The position numbers and the translations under genes were made by a program. From assembly GCF_049844995.1 (NCBI RefSeq), contig NZ_JBNCMC010000001.1, positions 124,001 through 188,000 on the forward strand: a stretch of DNA of 64,000 nt, read 5' to 3'. This DNA is from Luteimicrobium sp049844995 (lineage in GTDB: Bacteria; Actinomycetota; Actinomycetes; Actinomycetales; Cellulomonadaceae). Positions within the stretch are counted from its first letter, which is position 1. The number at the start of each line of letters is the position of its first letter. Shown piece by piece: positions 34,139-42,639 of the stretch. Under the pieces are notes generated by a model. It worked only from the letters and a program-made list of their open reading frames with translations. It did no database searches and was not told the DNA's origin.

Positions 34139-34447
34139 ATGGAGCCGGACGAGCTGCCCGACAAGTCGTTACGCGGCCCCGACGGGACCGTGTACAGGCG
34201 AACACCGCAGCGCGTCACCCGACGAGTCGCACGCGACGCGGTCGACGCCGGCGCCGCCGTGGTGACGGACATCTGGCCTGACGGCCTTCGCTGGTTCGAT
34301 GGCGACGACGCGCGGAACGCCTGGAAGGCCATTCAACCCGCGCTCGTGACCGGTCGGCGCCCCGACCCACACGACGTCCAGTGGGTCGGGCACGTCTGGA
34401 CATCGGACGACGGTCGCTTGCTGTTGCGCTTCGACGGCCAGCACTGA
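34139..34447 (+). CDS. Hypothetical 102-residue protein
   Basis: The protein has no signal peptide or membrane helix. It is acidic, with VYRRTPQRVTRRVARDAVDA in the first half and WVGHVWTSDDGRLLLRFDGQH at the end. No domain is recognised. Its base composition is slightly less GC-rich at third positions than its neighbours, as in the two following genes, which may mark a small acquired segment. A leaderless start is inferred. Confidence 0.55.
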   Translation: MEPDELPDKSLRGPDGTVYRRTPQRVTRRVARDAVDAGAAVVTDIWPDGLRWFDGDDARNAWKAIQPALVTGRRPDPHDVQWVGHVWTSDDGRLLLRFDGQH

Positions 34448-34473
34448 GTACCGGTGCGGGCTGCGCGCGCCGG

Positions 34474-34863
34474 TCAGCGATCGAGCAGGGTCGCGAACGG
34501 CTCCGGGAGCAGGACGTTGTCCGGTGCGTCGGTGAACAACGGCGCGACCCGCGCCGCGTCCCAACCGGCGATGCCCGTCCCGACGGGCGTCAGGAGGAAG
34601 GTCAGCTCGGGGTGGTCCGCGGCGAAGGCGAGGAAGTCGCGGACGTCCGCGACGAACGCGTCCCAGCCGGACATCGTGTCGATCCCGTAGGACCGCCCCT
34701 GGAGCCCGTGCCCCTGCCCCCACACCGCGCCGAACCGCTCGTACGCCGTCCGCGCGGCGCCGCCGCCGTGCGCGCCGGACGCGTTCGACCCGAACACGAA
34801 CACCTCGCCGTCCGCAAGGTCCGTGATTGTGTGGGAACTCGTACGGCGCTGGCCCGCACTCAT
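34474..34863 (-). CDS. Macro-domain-like protein (FVFGSN...GAHGGGAA type)
   Basis: The 129-residue protein has EVFVFGSNASGAHGGGAARTAYERFGA, then GQGHGLQGRSYGIDT, then LTFLLTPVGTGIAGW. GSN.xG.HG.GAA with G.GLQG.SY.I.T is the pattern of a small family found in phages and bacteria that resembles ADP-ribose-binding macro domains. The macro relationship is inferred from the pattern, not proven. The ATG at 34863 begins about 17 residues before the first strand. It is divergent from the DUF6891-like gene. Confidence 0.6.
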   Translation of the reverse strand: MSAGQRRTSSHTITDLADGEVFVFGSNASGAHGGGAARTAYERFGAVWGQGHGLQGRSYGIDTMSGWDAFVADVRDFLAFAADHPELTFLLTPVGTGIAGWDAARVAPLFTDAPDNVLLPEPFATLLDR

Positions 34864-34933
34864 CGCTCAAATGTACGTGTATGAGCTTTGGGCGGGCGGA
34901 AGCTTCGTGGGTCGCGACTGCCATGCTGGGGAC

Positions 34934-35665
34934 ATGCCTCTCTTCCGCAGGCCCGGGTTTCCACGTAGATCACCCGATCCACCTGAGCGGTCAACGGCCT
35001 CCGACGAAGACGTGCCAGTTTCCGACAACCAGCTCGAAGAGAGAGCGGAAGAACTCCTCCTCCCCGGTTTTCGGACCATGCAAGAGACGGTCGACGCCCT
35101 CCGCGAGGAGTTCGAGCTCGACGACGACGACCCACGTCCGAGCCGCACGGTGGCCAGCGTGCGTAGGGCGCGCCTTGCCGAGCAAGAGAGCTGGGCAGGG
35201 GCCTCCGACCACGATCGGTTGGTCGAGGCGTTCCGCACCCTCGGCGAGATGGGGATCGTCGGCAGGATGGCATTCGCCTGCTGCCAGACCTGCGGGACTG
35301 CGGAGATCGACGACGAGCGCACCGCCGACCCGGATGCGTGGCCAGAGGCCTACCCGTGGCGCGAGTGGGGCTACACCTTCTTCCACGAGCAGGACGCGGA
35401 TCGACTCGCGACCGAACCCGCTGACCTCTACCTGACCTTCAGCACATGGCGCCCTGCACCCGGACTCGCTCCTGAGCTCCTGACGCGGGCGCGTAACGGT
35501 GACGATGACGCCCGTCGTGAGGTCTTCCGCGAGTCGGACGCGCGCGTTGGGCAGCAGGTCGCCGACGCGGTCCGTCGTGTAGGGCTCGAGGTCGACTGGT
35601 CCGGCGACCCAGCGCAGCGCATCGCGGTCCGCGTCGATCGATGGCGGCGGCGGCTACCTGACTGA
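34934..35665 (+). CDS. DUF6891-like protein
   Basis: The 243-residue soluble protein starts at ATG 34934 with GGGGAC upstream. The middle contains DRLVEAFRTLGEMGIVGRMAFACCQTCGTAEI, with the CCQTCG cysteine motif, and later WGYTFFHEQDADRL. This matches the pattern of DUF6891 as I recall it. The cysteines could bind a metal. The C-terminal domain (QQVADAVRRVGLEVDWSGDP) is also typical. The function is unknown; the family is often near toxin-immunity or phage-defence islands in actinobacteria, but nothing here proves that. Confidence 0.6.
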   Translation: MPLFRRPGFPRRSPDPPERSTASDEDVPVSDNQLEERAEELLLPGFRTMQETVDALREEFELDDDDPRPSRTVASVRRARLAEQESWAGASDHDRLVEAFRTLGEMGIVGRMAFACCQTCGTAEIDDERTADPDAWPEAYPWREWGYTFFHEQDADRLATEPADLYLTFSTWRPAPGLAPELLTRARNGDDDARREVFRESDARVGQQVADAVRRVGLEVDWSGDPAQRIAVRVDRWRRRLPD

Positions 35666-35687
35666 GCATCGCGCGAATCTATGTCGG

Positions 35688-36647
35688 TCACGACGCCCGG
35701 GCGAGCCCTCCCGCCGACTGCAGCAGCCGCCGCTCGGCCTCGCGGACGAGCTCGTCGGGGTTGCCGACGCCCGCGACGGACCATACGACGGTCGAGTGCA
35801 GCGCCGGCCACCGGCCGGGCTCCAGGTCCTCGGGCGGGACGGCCAGCTCCCCGAGGACGTGCTGACGCAGCGCGTCCGCCGAGGCCGCGGCGGTGATGTC
35901 GTCCATGGCGGGCAGGGTCGCGAGCACCGCGAACCGGTCGCCGTCGACGCGCCCCGCCTCGCAGCCGCGCGGCAGCGCCGCCTGGAGCCGGCCGGCGAGC
36001 ACGGCGAGCACGGCGTCTCCCCCGCCCTGACCATGGCGTGCGTTGAGGCCCGCCATGTCGCGCACGTCGAGGAGCAGCAGCACGACCCGGGTGCCGCTCC
36101 CCCGCAGGAGTCCGCAGCGGTGCGCCAGCGCGTGCCACGTCGCGGCGCGCGTGGGGAGCCGGGTCAGCGGGTCGTGCGTCGACCGGTCGGAGAGCGCCGC
36201 GACGAGCGACCGCATCACGTCGGCGGTGGTCGCGCTGCTCCACGTCGGTCCGGCGACGAGGACGTCGTCGTACCGGCGCTCGTCCACGCGGGCCATCGCG
36301 CTCAGCGCCACCTCCGACACCGGCAGCCCCGGCGGCACGACCAGCGGCGACCAGTCCGCGATCGACGCCGTCGGCTTCCGGTCCAGGACGGCCCGCCCGT
36401 ACCCGAGCCGGCCGGTGAGCGCCGCGGCGAGGCCGGCCCGTGTCACCATCCCGGTGCGGCGCGGGTCGGCCTCGTCCTGCACGACGACGCAGCTCACCTC
36501 GGGACGTCGGAACAGGACCTCCAGCTGCCCGACGGGCACGGTCGAACCGACGACGAGGACCGGCTGGGAGAGGTCGCCGACGACCCCGGCGAGCGTGGCC
36601 CGCGGGGAGGCGACGCTGCGGGCGAGCCGGGAGATCTCGTCGTGCAC
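35688..36647 (-). CDS. CBS-GGDEF protein with a degenerate GGDEF motif
   Basis: The 319-residue protein has an N-terminal CBS-pair-like region (about 20-150; LEVLFRRPEVSCVVVQDE, GMVTRAGLAAALTGRLGYGRAVLDRK) and a GGDEF domain (about 160-310) starting at STHDPLTRLPTRAATW. The position that should read GGDEF is DGDRF (in GRVDGDRFAVL), so the catalytic Gly-Gly and Glu are lost and cyclase activity is unlikely. It may bind a nucleotide or c-di-GMP as a receptor. The GTG at 36647 is chosen because upstream sequence in frame is not conserved-looking. Confidence 0.75.
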   Translation of the reverse strand: MHDEISRLARSVASPRATLAGVVGDLSQPVLVVGSTVPVGQLEVLFRRPEVSCVVVQDEADPRRTGMVTRAGLAAALTGRLGYGRAVLDRKPTASIADWSPLVVPPGLPVSEVALSAMARVDERRYDDVLVAGPTWSSATTADVMRSLVAALSDRSTHDPLTRLPTRAATWHALAHRCGLLRGSGTRVVLLLLDVRDMAGLNARHGQGGGDAVLAVLAGRLQAALPRGCEAGRVDGDRFAVLATLPAMDDITAAASADALRQHVLGELAVPPEDLEPGRWPALHSTVVWSVAGVGNPDELVREAERRLLQSAGGLARAS

Positions 36648-36771
36648 AGCCGGATTCTGTCGGTCCGCGCCCGGTCGCACGAGAGGGTTCGCCCGATGTT
36701 CCGCCGACGTTCGCCCCGGCGTCGACCGGAGGCCGCGCGGCGTTGGCGTGGGCGACCGGACCGGCCCGCGC

Positions 36772-37848
36772 ATGACGCAGAATGGGGACGTGCCCGTGCT
36801 CTCACACCTGGTCGGCAGCGTCTCGCAGCCCGACGCCGAGTCCGTGTTCCGTGTCGTCGCCGAGACCCTCGGGGACGGCGTGGCCCGCATCCCCGACGGC
36901 GAGGTCGGCGAGCGCTTCTACTGGATCCAGTTCCAGAAGTCGCGCTTCGACGCGACGCCCGGGCTGGTCAGGGTCGGCGAGCCGGGCCCGCTGCTCCGCG
37001 GGCTCTTCGACAACCGGCCCATCGCCGTCGCGCCCGACGTGGACCCCGGTTCCCTCCGGCTGCCGCCGCTCGGCTACGCGGACGCCGCCCTCGACTCCTA
37101 CGCGATCTTCGCTCGCCTGCGCGATGACGGCGTGATCCCGGCGGGCGTCCGTTTCCAGGTCTCACTGCCCACCCCGGCGGGCGTCGTCGGCAGCTTCTTC
37201 GCGGACGACGCGAAGGCCGCCGTCGAGCCCGTCTACGAGCGCGCGGTACTCGCCGAGCTGGCCCGCATCCTCGACGGGATCCCCCACGAGGAGCTCGCGA
37301 TCCAGTGGGACACGGCGCTGGAGTTCGGGCTCCTCGAGCAGGTCGAGCTGCCCGGCTACCGCATGCGCGCGTGGTGGTCCGACGACCCCGCGGACGTCCT
37401 GCCGGGCGTCGTCGAGCGCGCCGCGCGGTACGCCGCCGCCGTGCCCGACGACGTGTCGCTGGGCTGGCACCTCTGCTACGGCGACGTCGAGGAGCACCAC
37501 TTCGTCCAGCCGAAGGACGCCGGCACGCTCGCCGACGTCGTCACCGGCATCGCGCGGTCCGTGACGCGCCCGGTCGACTGGATCCACCTGCCCGTCCCGA
37601 TCGAGCGCGACGACGAGGGGTACTTCGCGCCGCTCGCCGCCGCTGAGTGGCCGGCCGGCGCCACCGTGTTCCTGGGGCTCGTGCACCACGAGGACGGGGT
37701 CGAGGGGGCGCTGCGTCGCGTCGCGGCCGCCCGCACCGCCGTGCCGGAGTTCGGGATCGCGACCGAGTGCGGCTTCGGGCGCGGGCCGGCCGAACGCACC
37801 GTCCCTCTGCTGCGGCTGCACGCCGAGGTCGCCGCAGCTCTGGCCTGA
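36772..37848 (+). CDS. MetE/UROD-like TIM-barrel protein
   Basis: The protein has about 358 residues. HLVGSVSQPDAESVFRVV, ARIPDGEVGERFYWIQFQ, VSLPTPAGVV and a late VFLGLVHHEDGVEGALRRV followed by FGIATECGFGRG match the UROD/MetE-like superfamily (cobalamin-independent methionine synthase C-terminal-like barrel). Homologues of this stand-alone type have no well-defined activity. The ATG at 36772 lacks a ribosome binding site; GTG 36790 has GGGG nearby and may be the true start. Confidence 0.7.
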   Translation: MTQNGDVPVLSHLVGSVSQPDAESVFRVVAETLGDGVARIPDGEVGERFYWIQFQKSRFDATPGLVRVGEPGPLLRGLFDNRPIAVAPDVDPGSLRLPPLGYADAALDSYAIFARLRDDGVIPAGVRFQVSLPTPAGVVGSFFADDAKAAVEPVYERAVLAELARILDGIPHEELAIQWDTALEFGLLEQVELPGYRMRAWWSDDPADVLPGVVERAARYAAAVPDDVSLGWHLCYGDVEEHHFVQPKDAGTLADVVTGIARSVTRPVDWIHLPVPIERDDEGYFAPLAAAEWPAGATVFLGLVHHEDGVEGALRRVAAARTAVPEFGIATECGFGRGPAERTVPLLRLHAEVAAALA

Positions 37849-37949
37849 TCCGCCGGATCATCCGCCGCCGGGGGTTGCCCCGCGCCCGGGCGAGGCGTTC
37901 GCTGGGAGGGACGGCGTCGTCGTCGCCGGACCGACCGACGGGAGGGGCC

Positions 37950-38333
37950 ATGCCCCGACGAGTGGTGCACTTCGAGCTTCCCTACGACGACGCCGACCGG
38001 GCGTCCACCTTCTACCGCGACGTCTTCGACTGGGGCCTGGAGACCTGGCCCGACGCGGGCGGGTACGTCCTCGCGTCGACCGGGCCGAACGGGGACCAGG
38101 GCCCGACGGAGCCCGGCTTCATCAACGGCGGCCTGCAGCAGCGGACCGCGGGGCACGCCGTCCCGGACGTCGTGATCGACGTCGACGACATCGACGCAGC
38201 CCTCGACGCGGTCGAGGCCGCCGGGGGCACGCGCCTCGAGGGGCGCGCGCCCGTCGGCGACATGGGCTGGGCCGCCTACTTCGCGGACACCGAGGGCAAC
38301 GTCGTCGGGCTGTGGCAGACGAAGACGGCCTGA
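37950..38333 (+). CDS. VOC-family (glyoxalase/bleomycin-resistance-like) protein
   Basis: The 127-residue protein is a single VOC domain: VVHFELPYDDADRASTFYRDVFDW at the N-terminus (first metal-ligand region), then VIDVDDIDAALDAVEAAGG and GWAAYFADTEGNVVGLWQ (the last ligand position). GGAGGGG lies just before the ATG. Such proteins often act as dimers in isomerase, dioxygenase or resistance roles; the substrate is unknown. It converges with the GH2 gene. Confidence 0.85.
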   Translation: MPRRVVHFELPYDDADRASTFYRDVFDWGLETWPDAGGYVLASTGPNGDQGPTEPGFINGGLQQRTAGHAVPDVVIDVDDIDAALDAVEAAGGTRLEGRAPVGDMGWAAYFADTEGNVVGLWQTKTA

Positions 38334-38349
38334 CCGCCGGACGCCCGGC

Positions 38350-41300
38350 TCAGAGCGCCGGGCGCGTTGTGAAGGCCTCCACGTTGTAACCCTCGACGAC
38401 GACGTCGACGGGCGGCTCGTGGCGCGCCCAGCTCGCGTCCTCGAGGGTCAGCGTGCGCGACTCCCCCGGGAGTAGCCACACGTAGTTGTCGCTCGCGAGC
38501 ACCGGCAGCACGCGCTCGCCGGACGCCCGGTCGCGCAGCGAGACGCGGACCATCGCCGCAACGGTCGACCCGACGTTCCGGACGGTCACCTCGCCCGTGC
38601 CGGCCGACCGTCGCCACGACGCGCGCGCCGTCAGCCGCGCCCGGCCGAGCGACCCGAGCGCCCGCAGGTCCTCGTCCTTGCGGTAGCGCCAGTAGACGTT
38701 CTCCGAGACGAGGGCGCCGTGGGCGTCGGTGAGCCGCAGCCGCAGAAGGTGCGCGGCGGGCAGGCCGTCGCCGAACGGCACCTTCGACAGCGCCGTCGTC
38801 GCCGACGGCCCGACCGTCACGTCCTCCGTCACCGGGTCGGTGAGCGCGCGTCCGTCGAGGCCCAGCACCTCGGCACGCACGCGCGCACCCCGCAGCGCCG
38901 TCGTCGTGTGGTTGGTGACGCGGAGCGTCCAGTCGGTGGCGTCGGCCTGGACGTGGAGGGGCTCGCAGCCCTTGCGGGCGCCGTAGTAGCTGCCGTTGAC
39001 GTCGAGGTCGTAGTCGTAGGTCTGCCAGACGGTCGAGTGCCAGGCGGGGTTGCTCATCCACAGCAGGAGGCCGGACGCGGGCTCGAAGAGCTTGGCGTTC
39101 CAGGCCTCGAACATGGCCCGCATGCCCTCGTAGTTGACGAGCTGGGCCTTGGTGCAGAAGTCGTCGAGGTCGGTCGCGTCGCCGAGCTGCTTCTCGATGA
39201 CGTCGCGGTAGCCGGACACACCGGCCGCGCCCTTGGTGGCCCAGTCGTGGAGGAACCACGCGTCGCCGGGCGGCCACTCCTGTCCCACGCCGACGAGGTT
39301 GCGCATGCTCGCGGCGACGGACACGGTCGGGATGCCCACCTCGGTGTGGAACCCGAAGCTGTTCCACGTCCCGCCGCCCGTGTAGTACTGGTCGGGCGAG
39401 ACGTGCCAGTACGCGCCACCGCCCGAGACGATGCCCTCGCGCGAGTTGCTCTGGTACAGGAGCGGCGTGAGCTCGCCGACTGCGGCCCGCAGCCCGTTGT
39501 CGACCTCGGCCGGCGGCGTCCCCTCGTTGGCCCCGCACCAGACGGCGAGGCACGGGTGGGTCCGGTAGCGCAGGACGGTGTCGCGGGACTGGGCGAGGAA
39601 CAGCGCGTGGTCCGGCGGGTCGAGGAACCATGCGAGCGGGAAGTCGTTCCAGACGAGGATCCCGTTCTCGTCGCAGAGCCGGTACAGCTCCTCCCGGTTG
39701 CTCGTGCCGAGCCACACCCGGATCATCGTGAAGTTCATGTGCCGGTGCATGCGGACCATGGCCTCGAGCCGTCCGTCGAGCCCTCGCCGCAGGAGCTCGT
39801 CCCAGCCCCAGTTGCCGCCCCGGCACAGCACCTTGGTGCCGTTGACGCTGAGCTGGAGCGGCGTGGCCCCGTTGTCGACGGACTTCACGTCGGTCCACGT
39901 GTCGCCGTCGGGCGAGGTCTGGATGCGGAACTTCGCCGCGAGCCCCGTCTCCCACACGATCGCGACCTGCTCGAACGTCGCGGCGCTCCCGAGGTCGACC
40001 CGGATCCACTGCCCGTCCGTGTAGTTGGAGGACCACCGCGTCGAGGGATCGCCGTCGACGGCGTTCGGGGCCTCGTGCCCCGGCTGGTCCACCGACGACG
40101 CCTCCACCGGCTTGCCGCGCGCGAGATCGGTCCCGGCGGCGTCGAGGAGGGACAGCGTCCACAGGGACACGCCCCACATGCTGGCGCGCGAGTCGGCGTA
40201 GATCCGCACGTACCGCGCCGTCGTGCTCCCGACGTCGACCGTCTGCGCCACGCGGTCCGAGCCCGCGGGCGGGGCGAGCGGCGGGTCGAAGGCGTAGTCG
40301 AACTGACGGATCCCGTAGCGGACCGTCCGGGTGTCGCTGACCTTGCCGCGGTCCGTGACGGTGACGGTGAGGTCGTGCAGCGCGGGGTCGCCGTAGCCGT
40401 TGGGCCACCACAGCTCGGGGTCGCGGACGCGGAGCGCGGGGTCGTCCGACGGTGTGAAGGTCACGTCGACGCTCCCGCCCGCCGGGACGGTGACCGTCCG
40501 GGTCGCGCTCACGCCCGGCAGCGGCGCGACGCGCACCCGGGCGGTGCGGGCGACGTCGTCGGCGTTGGTGACCGGGACGGTGATCGCGAGCTCCGCGACG
40601 GAGAGGTCGGGCAGGTCCGGGAGCGTCGTGTCGATCCGCAGGTCGCCGACGACGAGCGCGCCGGTCGAGCGCAGCCGCATGTGGTTCCAGATGCCGGTCG
40701 CCCGGTCGCGGACGGCGGGCATCCAGTCCCAGCCGGTCACGGACAGCCAGGTCGGCGAGGCCTGGTTCACGAGGTCGGACCCGGCGTCCGTGTAGGCGGA
40801 GCCGTCGGGGCCCTTGTCGCCGGGGCTGCCGGGCTTGGGCATCGGGCTCAGCCGTGCGGCGAGCACCTGGCTGCCGTGCGCCTCGAGCACGTCGGTGACG
40901 TCGTACGACGCGCGGGCGAACGGGTGGCTCAGCGTCCCGAGCCGGGTGCCGTTGAGCCAGACCTCGGCCTCGTGGTTGACGCCGTCGAGCTCGAGCCAGA
41001 CGCGCCGCCCGGCACCGGTGTCGAGGCCGTGCGGCAGGGTCAGCTCGCGGCGATACCACCACGCGTGCCGCGACAGCGCCTCGGGCACGTGCAGGTTGTC
41101 GAGCCCGAACGCCGGGTCGGGAAGCAGACCGCGCTCGACGAGCGTCGCGAGCACCGTCCCCGGCACCGTGGCCGGGAGCCACCCGCTGGTGTCGACGCCA
41201 CGCGACGACAGCGCCGCGCCGTCCGCGGCGCCCACGCGCTCGTCGAAGGTGAGGCGCCAGCCCGACTCGACCGGGACCGTGCCGTCGTCCGCGGCCCGGA

Positions 41301-42024
41301 GCGCGGGAGCCGGTCGGCGGTCGGTCGGCCAGTCGGTCCAGCCGGTCGCCCCGGGCCGTGACGCGGGGGCCGACCCATAGACGGCGAAGCCGTTCACGCC
41401 CAGCGGGTTCGTGGTCGACAGGGCGCTCGAACGCAGCCGCACCCAGCGGGCGGTCACGGGAGCGTCGAGCACCACGTCGACGACGCCGCCCGAGGAGTCG
41501 GTGACGCTGCGGGCCGTGGACCATGCCTTCCCGTCGCGCGACGTCTGGATCGCGAACGCGGTCGCGTAGCTCGACAGGATCTCCCAGCCCGTCGTGCCGC
41601 TCCGCGGGTTGTCGCCCGGCGTCGGCTCGAACGCCGGGTCGCCCTGCTGCGCCTCGAACGTCACGCGGACACCCTCCACGGAGCAGAGCCCCTGGAGGTC
41701 GACCGCGATCCACTGGTCCGCGCCGTCCCCCGCACGCCAACCTGTCCCCTTCACCCCGACCTCGCTCAGGCCGTCGACCGCGAACTCCGGCGCGGCGGGA
41801 GCGAGGGCCGTGGACGAGACCGAGACCGGCCGGTAGACCGCGAGGTCGGCGCCCCGCGCCGGCTTGCCTCCGCGGGCGGCGCGAGCAGTGTCGGGCGCGG
41901 CGGCGGCGATCGCGACCGTCGCGAGGACGGTGGCGTTGACCTCCAGGAACCGGCGGCGGGTGAGGTGCGGGCGCCGTGCGCCTCCCGGTTCGGTGGGCAG
42001 GTCGGTCGTGGTGTGGTCCGACAT
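38350..42024 (-). CDS. Tat-exported GH2 glycosidase (endo-beta-mannosidase/exo-beta-glucosaminidase type) with two discoidin domains
   Basis: The protein has 1224 residues. The N-terminus has a twin-arginine signal (TRRRFLEV at residues 22-29, cleavage near 49). Domains: F5/8-type-C (about 55-210); GH2 sugar-binding domain (about 235-400; GLDNLHVPEALSRHAWWYRREL); immunoglobulin-like domain with WDWMPAVRDRATGIWNH and YGIRQF; a second F5/8-type-C inserted at about 580-730; and the GH2 TIM barrel (CRGGNWGWDELLRR; acid/base Glu near 834 in WCGANEG; nucleophile Glu near 895 in FHTEVG). The motifs are closest to mannosylglycoprotein endo-beta-mannosidases and exo-beta-D-glucosaminidases, so N-glycan core or chitosan-type substrates are likely. 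Confidence 0.88.
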   Translation of the reverse strand: MSDHTTTDLPTEPGGARRPHLTRRRFLEVNATVLATVAIAAAAPDTARAARGGKPARGADLAVYRPVSVSSTALAPAAPEFAVDGLSEVGVKGTGWRAGDGADQWIAVDLQGLCSVEGVRVTFEAQQGDPAFEPTPGDNPRSGTTGWEILSSYATAFAIQTSRDGKAWSTARSVTDSSGGVVDVVLDAPVTARWVRLRSSALSTTNPLGVNGFAVYGSAPASRPGATGWTDWPTDRRPAPALRAADDGTVPVESGWRLTFDERVGAADGAALSSRGVDTSGWLPATVPGTVLATLVERGLLPDPAFGLDNLHVPEALSRHAWWYRRELTLPHGLDTGAGRRVWLELDGVNHEAEVWLNGTRLGTLSHPFARASYDVTDVLEAHGSQVLAARLSPMPKPGSPGDKGPDGSAYTDAGSDLVNQASPTWLSVTGWDWMPAVRDRATGIWNHMRLRSTGALVVGDLRIDTTLPDLPDLSVAELAITVPVTNADDVARTARVRVAPLPGVSATRTVTVPAGGSVDVTFTPSDDPALRVRDPELWWPNGYGDPALHDLTVTVTDRGKVSDTRTVRYGIRQFDYAFDPPLAPPAGSDRVAQTVDVGSTTARYVRIYADSRASMWGVSLWTLSLLDAAGTDLARGKPVEASSVDQPGHEAPNAVDGDPSTRWSSNYTDGQWIRVDLGSAATFEQVAIVWETGLAAKFRIQTSPDGDTWTDVKSVDNGATPLQLSVNGTKVLCRGGNWGWDELLRRGLDGRLEAMVRMHRHMNFTMIRVWLGTSNREELYRLCDENGILVWNDFPLAWFLDPPDHALFLAQSRDTVLRYRTHPCLAVWCGANEGTPPAEVDNGLRAAVGELTPLLYQSNSREGIVSGGGAYWHVSPDQYYTGGGTWNSFGFHTEVGIPTVSVAASMRNLVGVGQEWPPGDAWFLHDWATKGAAGVSGYRDVIEKQLGDATDLDDFCTKAQLVNYEGMRAMFEAWNAKLFEPASGLLLWMSNPAWHSTVWQTYDYDLDVNGSYYGARKGCEPLHVQADATDWTLRVTNHTTTALRGARVRAEVLGLDGRALTDPVTEDVTVGPSATTALSKVPFGDGLPAAHLLRLRLTDAHGALVSENVYWRYRKDEDLRALGSLGRARLTARASWRRSAGTGEVTVRNVGSTVAAMVRVSLRDRASGERVLPVLASDNYVWLLPGESRTLTLEDASWARHEPPVDVVVEGYNVEAFTTRPAL

Positions 42025-42091
42025 CGTCGTGGGCCTCCTCGCGTGGTCGACGGTCCACGGCGACCGTCGTGCGGGAAGTCTTCAACAGCCG

Positions 42092-42106
42092 TGACATCGT
42101 TGTCAA
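42092..42106 (-). promoter_or_regulatory. LacI-type operator over the -35 box of the GH2 gene
   Basis: On the minus strand the sequence is TTGACAACGATGTCA: a consensus TTGACA -35 box merged with a 14-bp palindrome TGACAACGATGTCA (42105-42092) with the central CG of LacI-family operators. It lies about 70 bases upstream of the ATG at 42024. It is shared, 12 of 14 bases, with the site at 5044-5057. Confidence 0.6.
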
Positions 42107-42172
42107 CGGCGTGCGTGACGATGCCTGAGCCGATTCAGGAGCCGCCCGGCGCGGTGGCGGCAGGCCCGCGCG

Positions 42173-42583
42173 TCAGGAGGAGGGCACCGCCGTCACGGCA
42201 GCCACGACCGCGATCTCGACGAGCGCACCCGGGAATCCGAGGGCCGTGACGCTGGCACCCGTCACCAGCGCGGGCTCGTCCGACGCGAGGTCGGACGCGA
42301 TGGCCCGGTACGCCGCCCCCACGTCGGTCCCGGCGACGAACAGCACCGTCCACTGGACGACGTCGCCGATGGACGCACCCGCGGCAGCCAACGCGGTCTT
42401 CACGTTCTCCATGGCACGGACGGACTGTGCGGCCACGTCTCCCTCGCCGACGAGCGTGCCGTCCGCGTCGACGGCGTTCTGCCCACCGACGTAGATCGTG
42501 GTCGCGCCCGGCGGCACGACGGCCACGTGGCTGAACGCGGGGCTCCGTACCAGGCCCTGGGGGCGCAGACGCTCGACGGTCAT
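42173..42583 (-). CDS. Rid-family (YjgF/YER057c) protein
   Basis: The 136-residue protein has the Rid fold pattern: TTIYVGGQNAVDADGTLVGEGDVAAQSVRAMENVKTALAAAGAS, then VVQWTVLFVAG and a C-terminal GFPGALVEIAVVAAV. The arginine that RidA uses for 2-aminoacrylate deamination appears replaced (PALVTGASVTAL where RidA has an Arg), so it probably belongs to another Rid subgroup and may not be an imine deaminase. Confidence 0.85.
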   Translation of the reverse strand: MTVERLRPQGLVRSPAFSHVAVVPPGATTIYVGGQNAVDADGTLVGEGDVAAQSVRAMENVKTALAAAGASIGDVVQWTVLFVAGTDVGAAYRAIASDLASDEPALVTGASVTALGFPGALVEIAVVAAVTAVPSS

Positions 42584-42639
42584 GAGCCGAGCCTAGGCGG
42601 GGCCTGTGCTCCGGGCGCCCTGGATCCGCGCCGGGAACG

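Noticed and set aside
38342..38364. CGCCCGG/CCGGGCG hairpin at the VOC-GH2 junction as a terminator
   Set aside because: The stem is only seven pairs, overlaps the GH2 stop codon and lacks a T run, so it is too weak to call.
38276..42106. A 1276-codon frame shifted against the GH2 gene
   Set aside because: The translation is Arg/Pro-rich and motif-free; the GH2 frame explains the sequence.
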